Source: Pseudomonadales bacterium (GTDB lineage: Bacteria > Pseudomonadota > Gammaproteobacteria > Pseudomonadales > Azotimanducaceae). From it: a DNA stretch of 64,000 nucleotides. Location: contig JADHNU010000005.1 in NCBI GenBank assembly GCA_016779325.1, forward strand, positions 1 to 64,000, given 5' to 3'. This document shows, in pieces, positions 1 through 8,725 of this stretch. Each line of letters begins with the position of its first letter. Within the stretch, counting starts at the first letter, position 1. Position numbers and translations under genes: made by a program. The notes beneath the pieces were generated by a model. The model made no database searches. It was given only the letters and a program-made list of their open reading frames with translations, and was not told the origin of the DNA.

Positions 1-491
1 AAGGGTATGACCTTGGCGCGCTCTATCAGTTCGAGGTGCTTGGGGTGGGTGTTGATCTCTCCATGAACGCCACGCGCCAGGATCAGCTCGACCTGATCGA
101 GCCGGCCAGCCCTGGGGAGCCCCCGGTGGTCAACCCGGAGCTTGGGGAAATGCGCCGGCCCGAGTGGGCGTCCCAGTTTGGGGTGGGGCTTAGCTATGGT
201 CCCTACAGCCTCTCCTGGTCTGGCGTTTACTACGACGAGATGACGCTGGGCTATGAAGATGGCGGTGAGATCGAGACCATCGAGCAGAACTACGGCGGTG
301 CCGGCGTCGCCGATGCGCGTCTTATCCAGGACATTCGCGGTGCCTGGCAGGCCAGCGATGCCGTAACCGTCTATGGCGGCGTGTCGAACCTCACCAACCG
401 TCAGCCCTACGTGTCGGAGTTTGGCTATCCCGTCAGTCCTCGGGGCGCTTACTTCTTCATGGGCGTGACGTACAACGGTGCAGCCCGCTAG
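1..491 (+). CDS. TonB-dependent receptor, C-terminal part (5' end outside window)
   Basis: The reading frame is open from base 3 (GYDLGALYQF...) to a TAG at 489-491, so the gene enters from outside the window. The visible 162 or so residues alternate polar and hydrophobic residues like outer-membrane beta strands. They include the SNLTNRQPY segment typical of the last strands of TonB-dependent receptors (NLxDxxY). Such receptors import siderophores, vitamins or glycans across the outer membrane using TonB energy. The protein ends in GAAR rather than the usual terminal Phe, so the last strand is atypical. The substrate cannot be judged from this fragment. Confidence 0.75.
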   Translation, partial: GYDLGALYQFEVLGVGVDLSMNATRQDQLDLIEPASPGEPPVVNPELGEMRRPEWASQFGVGLSYGPYSLSWSGVYYDEMTLGYEDGGEIETIEQNYGGAGVADARLIQDIRGAWQASDAVTVYGGVSNLTNRQPYVSEFGYPVSPRGAYFFMGVTYNGAAR

Positions 492-518
492 GCCAGGGGG
501 CTTTTCGAGCAAGACGAG

Positions 519-540
519 GCGCCCGGGCTTGCCCGGGCGC
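519..540. terminator. GC-rich hairpin after the receptor gene
   Basis: GCGCCCGGGC (519-528) and GCCCGGGCGC (531-540) form a perfect 10-bp inverted repeat. It lies 28 bases after the receptor stop codon. No T-run follows, so this is a terminator-like hairpin rather than a canonical intrinsic terminator. Confidence 0.45.
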
Positions 541-603
541 TGTGCGTCCGGGGTGCGGCAGCCGCCGCAGTGCAAGGTCTAAGGGAAACGGAGGCGATCT
601 GGT

Positions 604-1539
604 ATGGCACAAGCAACATTTGATACGCCAGCGATGGCGTCCACCAGCGCAGCGGCACGGCATTGGGCTTGGATGCTGCCCCAGCCCCTGCTGGTTTTGG
701 GCTCCATGGTGGCGGTGGCGACGATGGTAACGGAGCGATGGATGAATCCCGACCTGTTCACCACGATCATGATCGTGCTGCCCATTCCGCTCCTCCTTGT
801 GGCCGAGCGACTCTGGACGAAGCGGCAGGACTGGCTGCTGACCCCAAAGGAATTGGCCGAAGATGCTTTTTGGCTGGCCTTCGCGGGCCTGCTTTGGATT
901 CCCCTTTACGACGACTATTACCAAACGCCCTTGTCCGAGGGCTTTGCCTGGCTGCGGGATCGATCGCTTTTCTCCCTCGAGCTCGCCCCCACGACCGTGC
1001 TGGGGCTTCTCGGTGCCGTCATGCTCGTGAAGCTGGTGGAAAGTTTCGTTTATTACTGGTGCCACCGCATTCAGCACGAATCCCTATTTTGGTGGCGCAT
1101 GCACGCTACCCATCATCACATTACGAAGATGGGCTGCATGCGGGGCGATCGCACCCATCCCCTGGAGTATTTGGCCTTGGCCTTGGGGACGCCGATCGCC
1201 CTGGCCCTGTTCGGCGCAAGTGACGATGTCATTGCGGTCGCCGCGGCCTTTGCCTTTTGGAACGGTAACCTGAACCACGCCAATCTGCCGCTGCGCTCCC
1301 TCCCCGGCTACGACTGGGTGTTTGCCACGGCCCCCCAGCACCATGCGCATCATTCGCTGGAGATGCGTCAGAGTAATTCGAACTACGGCTGCAACATTAT
1401 TCTTTGGGATCGACTCTTCGGCACCTACTGCGGAGACGAGACCGTGGGCCGGATTGGGGCGGGCAAGGGCGTGCCGCTGAGCATCGGGCAGCAGCTTGCC
1501 CTTGCGTTTTACTCGAACAAGAAGCTAACAGACCTATAA
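604..1539 (+). CDS. Fatty acid hydroxylase / sterol desaturase family protein
   Basis: The 311-residue membrane protein has the histidine clusters of the di-iron hydroxylase superfamily: HRIQH at 154-158, HATHHH at 167-172 and HHAHH at 246-250. Hydrophobic segments flank them (about 25-45, 53-67, 88-100, 130-150 and 190-215). Family members use O2 and a di-iron centre at the membrane to hydroxylate or desaturate lipids or sterols. The start is supported by GGAG about 10 bases upstream. A lipoprotein gene follows after 18 bases and is probably co-transcribed. The substrate is unknown; lipid, carotenoid or sterol-like compounds are all possible. Confidence 0.8.
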   Translation: MAQATFDTPAMASTSAAARHWAWMLPQPLLVLGSMVAVATMVTERWMNPDLFTTIMIVLPIPLLLVAERLWTKRQDWLLTPKELAEDAFWLAFAGLLWIPLYDDYYQTPLSEGFAWLRDRSLFSLELAPTTVLGLLGAVMLVKLVESFVYYWCHRIQHESLFWWRMHATHHHITKMGCMRGDRTHPLEYLALALGTPIALALFGASDDVIAVAAAFAFWNGNLNHANLPLRSLPGYDWVFATAPQHHAHHSLEMRQSNSNYGCNIILWDRLFGTYCGDETVGRIGAGKGVPLSIGQQLALAFYSNKKLTDL

Positions 1540-1557
1540 GGTCAACCGGAGCAGACC

Positions 1558-2172
1558 ATGAATCGACGTTTTCAGTGCGGCCTTGCCAGTGTTTTGTCCC
1601 TGGCCCTCCTGGTCGGTTGTGCCCCTGCGGAAAAGGAGACCCCCATGACCAACGCAGATGCTCCCCCGCCGCCGGCAGCAGAAGTGATGGTGGCTGAGCA
1701 GTTTATTGACGCCTTTTACGCCTTCGATCGCGACGCGATGGCGGAACTGGTGAAGGACGCCGGCCCGGCGGGGGATCGCATCCTTTGGTACCAGGGCTGG
1801 GCCGAAGGCGGCAATTACAAAGTGGTTAACCGTGGCGCGTGCGAGTTGCTCGAGCCTGGGGTAGTGGAGTGCCCCATCACCGTGGATGACGATCCGGTAC
1901 TGGCGCTCAACACGGGCTTTAAGGTGACCGATACCTTCACGCTCACGGTCGAGGGCGGGCGTATTGTGGATATTAAAACCCGCTCCAATGACCAGCCCAT
2001 CTACTACACGGCGCGTAAATGGGTGGAAGCCAATCTTCCAGACCTCATTGCCGGCCCGTGTCAGGACCGGGGCACGGCGGGCGGAACGCCTGGGGATTGT
2101 GCGCGGGCCATGACGGAAGGCTACCGGCAGTTCGCCGCAAGCCCCGACTTTCCCGGCGCAGCGGGCCGCTAG
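1558..2172 (+). CDS. Lipoprotein with possible NTF2-like domain
   Basis: The 204-residue protein has a type II signal peptide with lipobox LVGC and the lipidated cysteine at residue 21, so it should be membrane-anchored. After a short Pro/Ala linker, residues about 45-150 resemble an NTF2/SnoaL-like fold (AEQFIDAFYAFDRDAMAEL and later strands), but I see no catalytic motif. Four cysteines in the mature part could form disulfides. It follows the hydroxylase gene closely. Its stop overlaps the convergent carboxylase stop in a shared CTAG. The function is unknown. Confidence 0.7.
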   Translation: MNRRFQCGLASVLSLALLVGCAPAEKETPMTNADAPPPPAAEVMVAEQFIDAFYAFDRDAMAELVKDAGPAGDRILWYQGWAEGGNYKVVNRGACELLEPGVVECPITVDDDPVLALNTGFKVTDTFTLTVEGGRIVDIKTRSNDQPIYYTARKWVEANLPDLIAGPCQDRGTAGGTPGDCARAMTEGYRQFAASPDFPGAAGR

Positions 2173-5100
2173 GCCGCGCTGCCCAGGAGTGCGATGGTCG
2201 AGCCAGGGGCCACCGGTTGGCCTGGTTCGACGGTGAAGCGCTCGAGGCGCCCACTTTCCGGTGCTAGCACGGCGATCTCTGTTTTCATGGACTCGACGAA
2301 GGCGATGGGGTCTCCAGCCACGACCTCCGTGCCCGGCGCCACGGCGTGCTTCCAAAGCGACCCGGCGACGGGGCTGTCGACGGCCGTAAGGCCCGCTTCC
2401 ACCGTCACCGGCGCCGGGGGCTCCGGTTCCGGCGCAGAGAGCCCGAGGCTGTCCTGCGCAGTCCAGCGTCCCCGCTCCGCATTGAAGGCGGCCTGCTGCT
2501 GGGTTCGAAAGGCCTCGATGCTAACGGCTTCGCGGGCTAGAAACGCTTCATACTCCGCAGGGCTGAACGTCGTGGGCGTGATGCGAAGCGGCAGGCGGCC
2601 CAGAGGGAAAGCGCGACGCATCTCGAGCAGCTCCTCATTGGAGACTTCATAGAACCTTAGCTGGTCAAAGGGCCGCAGAAGCCAGGGCTTTTCAAAGTGC
2701 GCGCCCTGCCCGTAGCGATTCCACACCTGGATGGTTCGCCCCACAAACTGGTAGCCCCCCGGTCCTTCCATGCCGTAAATACACAGGTAGGCGCCGCCGA
2801 TGCCGACGGCATTCTCCGGGGTCCAGGTGCGTGCTGGATTGTATTTCGTGGTCACCAGCCGGTGGCGGGGATCCAGAGGCGTAGCCACGGGGGCGCCGAG
2901 GTACACGTCTCCAAGCCCGAGGACCAGGTAGCTTGCGGAAAGAACGATGTCCTTGACCGCCTGCTCATCCGCAAGGCCGTTAATTCGGCGGATGAATTCC
3001 AAGTTTCGAGGGCACCAGGGCGCATCGTCTCGTACCGACTGCATATAGCGCGCCGTGGCCTCCTGCGTTGCGGGGTCGTCCCAGGCCAGGGGAAGCTCGA
3101 CGATACGGCTGGGTAGGGTGAGGGTTGTTTCCTGCTCAATGGCCGTTAAGCCTTGGTCCAGGAGTTCGAGAAGCGCTTGCCGATCGCCATGCAAGGGCAT
3201 GCGAAGCTGGAGGGAGCGCACGCCGGGCGTCATCTCCTCAATGACTTCAGCCTCCGCCGCCTCAAGCCAGCGTTGCAAAGCTTCAATTTTGATGCGCGCC
3301 GTCAGATCAAGCTCCGCGGGCCCCACTTCGACCAGCACGAAGCGATCACCCGCGGCGCGCACGGTGACGTCGCGCTTCGGGTCCCGATGGAGAATCACCG
3401 CGTCGGCGCTTCGGCGCCAGCTCCCGCCTGCCTCGCTCGCCTTGGCCTGCGGCCGCTCCTGGGGCGGTTGCGTTGCGAGGCCCTGGGCCGTTTCGAGGGC
3501 AATGGGCTCAAAGCGGATCTGATCGCCGGGGCGCAGCTGTCCGAGTTTCCAGCGATCAACCTCAGCGATGGCCGCTGGGCAGACAAAGCCGCCAAGGCTA
3601 GGACCGTCGGGGCCTAGGATAATGGGCATATCGCCCGTGAAATCGATGGCCCCAAAGGCGTAGGCGTTATCGTGGACGTTGGAGGGGTGAAGCCCCGCAT
3701 CGCCCCCATCCTCTCGAACCCATTCGGGCTTCGGCCCCTTGAGGCGAATGCCGGTTCGGGAAGAGTTGTAGTGCACTTCCCAGGCGGTGGCGTAGAAGGT
3801 GTCTAGGAACGCGGGGGTCAAAAAGTCCGGGGCCAGCAGGGGGCCCTGCACAACCCGAAGCACGGTGCGGTCGCCCAAGCACGGGGGCGGGAGGGACGAC
3901 GGCGCCGGCGCAGCGGGTTGCGACGCCATGGGGGCCAAGGGCAGGACGTCGCCGGTGCGCAGGGTCCGTCCCCCATGGCCACCAAAGCCGCCGAGCTCGA
4001 AGGTTGCGGCGCTGCCGAGCACCGGGGCGATCGCGAAGCCCCCGGCGACGGCCAGATAGGCGCGAAGGCCCACGCCGTCGTGGCCAATTTTCTTAAGCGA
4101 CAGGGTTTGCCCGGGCGCCACCGTGAAGGGCGCATGGAGGGGCACGGGAACGCCGTCGAGGCGAGCATCCAGAGCCGCGCCGCTTAGGGCGCAGCGTCGG
4201 GCCGCGTTGAATTTTAGGGTGGGCCCCTCGACGACCATTTCGAGGCCTGGGCAGTTTTCCCCATTGCCGACACAGGCGTTGGCATAGGCCAGGGCGCGGT
4301 TGTCGAAGGCGCCAGAGGGGGGCACGCCCACGTGCCAGTAGCCTAGCCGCCCCTGAACATCCTGCACCGTGCTTTGGGTGCCCGGGGCGAGGACCTCCAC
4401 AGACTCCCCAGGTAGGGCCATGGCATCGGCGGTTTTGGTGTGATGCGTTACGGTGCGGAAGCTCTCGAGCGCCAGGGCGAGATGGAGAAAGGGTAAGTTG
4501 GTTTGGATGCCGCCTACCGTGGCCTGCTTAAGCGCGCCGGCTAAGCGTGTGATGGCCTCATCGCGGGTGGGCGCCCAGGCCAGCACCTTGGCGATCATGG
4601 GATCGAAGTTTGAGGAAATGGTAAGGCCGGGGGTCACCCAGCTATCGATTCGCAGCTCGCTTCGGTCCGTTTCCACGGGCAAGGCCAGCTGCGTGATCAG
4701 CCCCGGCGCCGGGCGGAAGTCCCGCTCCGGATCCTCGGCGTAGAGCCGGGCCTGCAGGGCCGCGCCGCGAGGCGTTGGGGTTGGGGGCAGGGCGGTCTCG
4801 CCACTGCCGATGCGCAGCATCCACTCCACCAGGTCGAGGCCCGTGACCAGCTCCGTGACGCCGTGTTCGACCTGGAGGCGCGCGTTCACCTCGAGAAAAT
4901 AGACCGCCTCCCGGGCCGGATCGTAGAGAAACTCCACCGTGCCGGCATTGCGATAGTTTACCGACGCCATGAGCCGGGCTGCTGCCTCATGGAGGGTTTG
5001 CCTTAGGGTCGGCGGCAGGGCCGGCGCTGGGGCCTCCTCGATAATTTTTTGGTTTCGACGCTGGAGAGAGCAATCTCTATCCCCCAGTACGACCACCTCG

Positions 5101-5753
5101 CCCTGGCCGTTGCCGAGGACCTGGACCTCCACGTGGCGGGCCTCATCGACGAAGCGTTCAAGGAAAAGGCGGCTATCGCCAAAGTTGGTTTTGGCTTGCT
5201 GGGCCACGCTCTCAAAGGCGCGCCGGAGCGCGTCCGCATCGGCGCAACGCTGCATGCCAATGCCTCCGCCCCCGGCGCTGCTTTTGAGAATCACGGGATA
5301 GCCGGTGCTTTCGGCAAACTCGAGGGCCTCGTCCTGGGACGCAAGTACCCCCGAACCGGGTAAAAGAGGCACGCCTGCTGCCTCCGCCAAGGCGCGGGCT
5401 TCGTGTTTAAGACCAAAGCATTCGATTTGCTCCCCCGTGGGCCCGAGAAAAACCCGCCCTGCGGCCTCTACGGCGCGGGCAAAGGCCGGGTTCTCGGAGA
5501 GAAATCCGTAACCGGGATGGATGGCGTCCGCCTGCTCCGCTTCGGCGATGGCCAGCAGTTTTTCGCCATTTAAGTAGGTTTCGGATAAGGGGCCGTCGCC
5601 GAGGCTTACGGCTCGGTCCGCTAAGCGGACATGTTCCGAGCCGTAGTCCGCTTCCGCATAAACGGCAACGCTCTCCACCCCCAAGGCCTTGAGGGTACGG
5701 AGAATACGGACGGCGATGGCGCCACGATTGGCGATGAGCACGCGCTTAAGCAT
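2169..5753 (-). CDS. Biotin-dependent urea/guanidine carboxylase
   Basis: At 1194 residues this is the full carboxylase form without a fused allophanate hydrolase. In order it has a biotin carboxylase domain (about 1-450, with glycine-rich KSSAGGGGIGMQ from K157 and FLEVNARLQVEHG near 290-300), then KipA/KipI-like carboxyltransferase domains. A C-terminal biotin carrier domain carries VESMKTE, whose biotinyl lysine is K1157. The enzyme carboxylates urea to allophanate or guanidine to carboxyguanidine with ATP and bicarbonate. Two DUF1989 proteins encoded directly upstream are partners known from guanidine pathways, so guanidine is my preferred substrate. It is the last gene of the minus-strand operon, 15 bases after UAAP2. 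Confidence 0.88.
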   Translation of the reverse strand: MLKRVLIANRGAIAVRILRTLKALGVESVAVYAEADYGSEHVRLADRAVSLGDGPLSETYLNGEKLLAIAEAEQADAIHPGYGFLSENPAFARAVEAAGRVFLGPTGEQIECFGLKHEARALAEAAGVPLLPGSGVLASQDEALEFAESTGYPVILKSSAGGGGIGMQRCADADALRRAFESVAQQAKTNFGDSRLFLERFVDEARHVEVQVLGNGQGEVVVLGDRDCSLQRRNQKIIEEAPAPALPPTLRQTLHEAAARLMASVNYRNAGTVEFLYDPAREAVYFLEVNARLQVEHGVTELVTGLDLVEWMLRIGSGETALPPTPTPRGAALQARLYAEDPERDFRPAPGLITQLALPVETDRSELRIDSWVTPGLTISSNFDPMIAKVLAWAPTRDEAITRLAGALKQATVGGIQTNLPFLHLALALESFRTVTHHTKTADAMALPGESVEVLAPGTQSTVQDVQGRLGYWHVGVPPSGAFDNRALAYANACVGNGENCPGLEMVVEGPTLKFNAARRCALSGAALDARLDGVPVPLHAPFTVAPGQTLSLKKIGHDGVGLRAYLAVAGGFAIAPVLGSAATFELGGFGGHGGRTLRTGDVLPLAPMASQPAAPAPSSLPPPCLGDRTVLRVVQGPLLAPDFLTPAFLDTFYATAWEVHYNSSRTGIRLKGPKPEWVREDGGDAGLHPSNVHDNAYAFGAIDFTGDMPIILGPDGPSLGGFVCPAAIAEVDRWKLGQLRPGDQIRFEPIALETAQGLATQPPQERPQAKASEAGGSWRRSADAVILHRDPKRDVTVRAAGDRFVLVEVGPAELDLTARIKIEALQRWLEAAEAEVIEEMTPGVRSLQLRMPLHGDRQALLELLDQGLTAIEQETTLTLPSRIVELPLAWDDPATQEATARYMQSVRDDAPWCPRNLEFIRRINGLADEQAVKDIVLSASYLVLGLGDVYLGAPVATPLDPRHRLVTTKYNPARTWTPENAVGIGGAYLCIYGMEGPGGYQFVGRTIQVWNRYGQGAHFEKPWLLRPFDQLRFYEVSNEELLEMRRAFPLGRLPLRITPTTFSPAEYEAFLAREAVSIEAFRTQQQAAFNAERGRWTAQDSLGLSAPEPEPPAPVTVEAGLTAVDSPVAGSLWKHAVAPGTEVVAGDPIAFVESMKTEIAVLAPESGRLERFTVEPGQPVAPGSTIALLGSAA

Positions 5754-5768
5754 GAGGGGGTATCCAAA

Positions 5769-6383
5769 TCAGGCGTCCCAGAGGAGGAACTCCACGGGCG
5801 TGGGGTTGAAGCCGCTGCAGGGGTTATTGAGCTGCGGGCAGTTGGAAATGAGGATGAGCACGTCCATGGCGGCCACGAGCTCCACATACTTCCCGGGCCC
5901 AGAAATGCCATCGGCGAAGCGCAGCTGGCCATCGGGAGAGAGGGGCACGTTCATAAAGAAGTTGATGTTCGGTCCCAGGTCCCGCTTGCTGAAGTCCTCG
6001 TTCCAGTTGAGGAGGGCGAGGAGGAAGTTATCGCGGCAGGAATGCATGAACTTGCGGTCGTGGGCGTAGCGAACGGTATTGCTCTCGGCGGCGCAGGCGC
6101 CCCCGAGCGTGTCGTGGCGCCCGCAGGTGTCGTCGACGATGGTCAGCATCGTGCGGTCTTCGTTCGAGACCAGCTCCGTGCCCGTAGACAGGTACACGTT
6201 ACGCTGTCGCCGCACCGTATCGACGGCGGAGTAGCGCTCCCGAGAATCGTTTGCGTTGAAGAAGAAGGTGTCGACCGCTTCGTTGCCTTCCGTATCGACC
6301 AAGCGGCAGCGCTGGCCCGCTTCGATGCGGGCCATAAAGGGATCGCCGGCGCGGATGGTTTCCTGACGAAGTAGGGTGCTCAT
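5769..6383 (-). CDS. DUF1989 protein UAAP2 (carboxyguanidine deiminase subunit, CgdB-like)
   Basis: The 204-residue DUF1989 protein belongs to the urea amidolyase-associated protein 2 type. It carries [18 protein letters not shown], whose Cys and His residues are the likely metal ligands. In related clusters the two DUF1989 proteins form a heteromeric carboxyguanidine deiminase that yields allophanate and ammonia. I chose the ATG at 6383 because it forms an ATGA overlap with the stop of the upstream DUF1989 gene; an upstream extension looks unlike the family. That the pair acts on carboxyguanidine here is inferred from family and context. Confidence 0.82.
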   Translation of the reverse strand: MSTLLRQETIRAGDPFMARIEAGQRCRLVDTEGNEAVDTFFFNANDSRERYSAVDTVRRQRNVYLSTGTELVSNEDRTMLTIVDDTCGRHDTLGGACAAESNTVRYAHDRKFMHSCRDNFLLALLNWNEDFSKRDLGPNINFFMNVPLSPDGQLRFADGISGPGKYVELVAAMDVLILISNCPQLNNPCSGFNPTPVEFLLWDA

Positions 6384-7120
6384 GCCTTCGGGCCTCCTTC
6401 CGGTAGGGCAAACCAGGCTTCGGCGTTTTCGAAGCCGCGCTGATTCTCGCCGCAGGCGCTGCGGCAAACGTCGGACGCGCTGGCCGGCCCAGCCCAGAAC
6501 ACCCCCGCTTCGATCTCCCCCTCCGGATAGGTGGGGCCTTCTCGCAGGGGGTGGGGCGCCGTGGTCAGCAGCACGAGGACGTTGAGTTCTGCGCGCAATT
6601 CGACCCAGGCGCCGGGTTGATAGCTGTCCTCGGACAGGGCGATGTTGCCGGCCTCATCGACGGTCACGGTGCTAAAGAAATTCGCATTGGGCACCAGGTC
6701 GCGGCGGCCTAGGCCCCAGCGTCCAAGCTCCATGAGAAAACCGTCGCGGCCATTGCGGTAGTAATCGTTGCGCGCCACCTGGAAGTCCTGGGCCCCATAG
6801 GTGGCCTCGATCATGGCGCCGTTCGTGGTGCCACAAATGGTGTCGTGCCAGCCGAAGCTGTCGCCCATGATCGATAGCAGGGGACGGCCCATATCGGAAT
6901 AGAGGACATTCCCCAGGGCGAGTTTGTGCGTGTGCTGAGCCTTTAGGGTGTCCGCCATGTTGTAGCGCTCGCTGCGCTCGTCGGCATTGAAAGCCAGCAG
7001 GCCGACGTTGCCGTCCCCGCTGATATCGGTCAGGCGTAGGGCGTAGCCGCGCTTGAGTAAAAAGGCGTGGTGGCACCCCGCGGGGATTCGCTCTTCCAGA
7101 AGAAAGGCATTCGAAGGCAT
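6380..7120 (-). CDS. DUF1989 protein UAAP1 (carboxyguanidine deiminase subunit, CgdA-like)
   Basis: The 246-residue protein is the paralogue of its downstream neighbour. The N-terminal half has [20 protein letters not shown] and [16 protein letters not shown], typical of urea amidolyase-associated protein 1. The motif [16 protein letters not shown] replaces the Cys-rich motif seen in UAAP2, so the two subunits differ in metal-ligand equipment. It sits 8 bases after the ABC ATPase gene and overlaps UAAP2 by 4 bases, consistent with translational coupling. The predicted role is a partner subunit of the deiminase between the carboxylase and allophanate hydrolase steps. Confidence 0.82.
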   Translation of the reverse strand: MPSNAFLLEERIPAGCHHAFLLKRGYALRLTDISGDGNVGLLAFNADERSERYNMADTLKAQHTHKLALGNVLYSDMGRPLLSIMGDSFGWHDTICGTTNGAMIEATYGAQDFQVARNDYYRNGRDGFLMELGRWGLGRRDLVPNANFFSTVTVDEAGNIALSEDSYQPGAWVELRAELNVLVLLTTAPHPLREGPTYPEGEIEAGVFWAGPASASDVCRSACGENQRGFENAEAWFALPEGGPKA

Positions 7121-7128
7121 GAATTCTC

Positions 7129-7893
7129 CTAAGCGCTGAGCTCCCGGGGGGCGGCCTCACGAGGGGGGAGGCCGTTATCCACGGGAATGTCGTAGGTCAG
7201 GGAAGCGCCGTAGCGCTCGGGGTTGTGCGGATCCTCGCGGGTTTTGTCGAGTACGAGGACGCGCTTGGCGAGGGTGAAGGCTTCGCTCAGATCATGAGTC
7301 ACCATGACGACGGTCATGCCGCGGTCCCGCCACAGCGTTTTAAGCAAATCGTGGGCGGCCTTTTTGTTACCCGGATCCAGGGCCCCAAAGGGCTCATCAA
7401 GAAGCAGTAGCTCGGGCTTAAGGGCCAGGGTTTGGGCCAGGGCGAGACGCTGCTGCATGCCCCCGGAGAGGGCGCCGGGAAAGCGGTCTCGGGCGGCGCT
7501 GAGGCCCACCGCGTCGACTAAGGCTTCAGCTTCCGCTCGCAGGGCGCGCCGCCGGGCCCCCCAGGTGCGGCCGAAGAGGGGGTCGCCGTGGGTGCGTTCA
7601 AGCCCAAAGCGCACGTTGTCGAGGACGGAAAGATGGGGGAAAACGGAGTAGCGCTGATAAACCACTCCGCGCTCGGGTCCGGGCTCGGGGGGCAGGGGTC
7701 GGCCCCCGAGGGTAATGGTGCCCTCGCTGGGTTGCAGCTCGCTGAGGAGCAGCTTAAGAAAGGTGCTCTTGCCAGCGCCGCTGGCGCCGACCACGGCGCA
7801 AAAATCCCCGGCCGTGAGGGTGAGGTTCAGCCGTTCGAGGACAACCGTTTCTCCGTAGCGTTTCCCGACGTTTTTTAAGACCAGCTCGCTCAT
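7129..7893 (-). CDS. ABC transporter ATP-binding protein (nitrate/taurine-type, urea/guanidine cluster)
   Basis: The 254-residue ATPase has Walker A GASGAGKST (36-44), signature LSGGMQQR, Walker B LLLLDEPFGALD and a switch histidine in VTHDLSEA. I chose the ATG at 7893 because MSELVLKNVGKRYG is the normal beginning of the family and it overlaps the permease stop as ATGA. The upstream in-frame extension lies inside the permease gene. It energises import together with the next permease and binding protein. Related transporters sit beside urea/guanidine carboxylases in many bacteria. Confidence 0.87.
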   Translation of the reverse strand: MSELVLKNVGKRYGETVVLERLNLTLTAGDFCAVVGASGAGKSTFLKLLLSELQPSEGTITLGGRPLPPEPGPERGVVYQRYSVFPHLSVLDNVRFGLERTHGDPLFGRTWGARRRALRAEAEALVDAVGLSAARDRFPGALSGGMQQRLALAQTLALKPELLLLDEPFGALDPGNKKAAHDLLKTLWRDRGMTVVMVTHDLSEAFTLAKRVLVLDKTREDPHNPERYGASLTYDIPVDNGLPPREAAPRELSA

Positions 7894-8714
7894 CGTTTGT
7901 TCCCTGCCGCCCCGTACCAGGGGAAGAGGCGGCGACTGAGAACGCGCAACCCGTAGTCGAGGAGCCAAGCCAGCAGGGTCATCCAGGCCACGTAGGGCAG
8001 AATAAGGTCCATGGCGAGATAGCGGCGCATGAGGAAGATGCGATAGCCGAGGCCCTCCGTGGAGGCAATGGCCTCGGCGGCGATGAGGAAGAGCCAGGCT
8101 GCACCCAAGGAAAGGCGGATCGCGTCGAACAGGCGAGGGGTGATCTGGGGAAGCACGACGTGCCACAGGGTCTGCCAGGTCCCCGCGCCCAGGGTTTGGG
8201 CCTTAATCAACAGTTCTCGCGGCAGCTCCCGAACCCGGCCCTCCAGATCGCGGGCGATGAAGGGCCCCACGCCGATGGCGATCAGCAGAACCTTAGCCAG
8301 TTCCCCCACTCCAAAGGCGATGAGCAAAATCGGCAGGATGGCCAGCGGTGGAATCATGGCGATGATGGCAAGAAAGGGGGAAAGGCTCGCTCCCGCCAGG
8401 GGCAGGAGCCCCGACGCGACGCCCAGGATCAGTGCCGTCAGGGCGCCTAGGCCCACGCCGAGGGCAAGGCGCTGCAGGCTGACGCGGGTATCGAGCCAAA
8501 ACAAAAGTTCCCCGGAGCGGCGATCGGGCTCCGTGGCCATGCGCAAAAGGGTATCCCCCATGGTCGAGAACGCTGGCAGCAGCCGGTCCTGGGGATTTTC
8601 TGCAAGCCGCGCGTCGGAGAAAACGAGGTAGGCGAGCAGCAAGGCGCCGAGCGGCGCAAGAAACAGCGCCAAGCGCAGGGGCTTGGAGGGCTGAAGGTTC
8701 AGTAACCGGCGCAT
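7890..8714 (-). CDS. ABC transporter permease (SsuC/TauC type)
   Basis: The 274-residue inner-membrane permease has about six hydrophobic segments and the cytoplasmic EAA-type coupling loop (IKAQTLGAGTWQTLWHVVLPQ). The predicted product is the membrane channel of the importer encoded by the neighbouring ATPase and binding-protein genes. It starts 11 bases after the binding-protein stop and its own stop overlaps the ATPase start. Substrate specificity is set mainly by the binding protein; guanidine, urea or a derivative is inferred from the operon. Confidence 0.86.
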   Translation of the reverse strand: MRRLLNLQPSKPLRLALFLAPLGALLLAYLVFSDARLAENPQDRLLPAFSTMGDTLLRMATEPDRRSGELLFWLDTRVSLQRLALGVGLGALTALILGVASGLLPLAGASLSPFLAIIAMIPPLAILPILLIAFGVGELAKVLLIAIGVGPFIARDLEGRVRELPRELLIKAQTLGAGTWQTLWHVVLPQITPRLFDAIRLSLGAAWLFLIAAEAIASTEGLGYRIFLMRRYLAMDLILPYVAWMTLLAWLLDYGLRVLSRRLFPWYGAAGNKR

Positions 8715-8725
8715 GGCGCAGGGCC

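Noticed and set aside
1534-2355. Minus-strand 273-codon frame over the lipoprotein
   Set aside because: Shadow of the real plus-strand lipoprotein gene with its signal peptide and ribosome site.
7894-8166. Longer N-terminus for the ABC ATPase
   Set aside because: The extension lies within the permease gene in another frame and resembles no ATPase; ATGA coupling supports the start at 7893.
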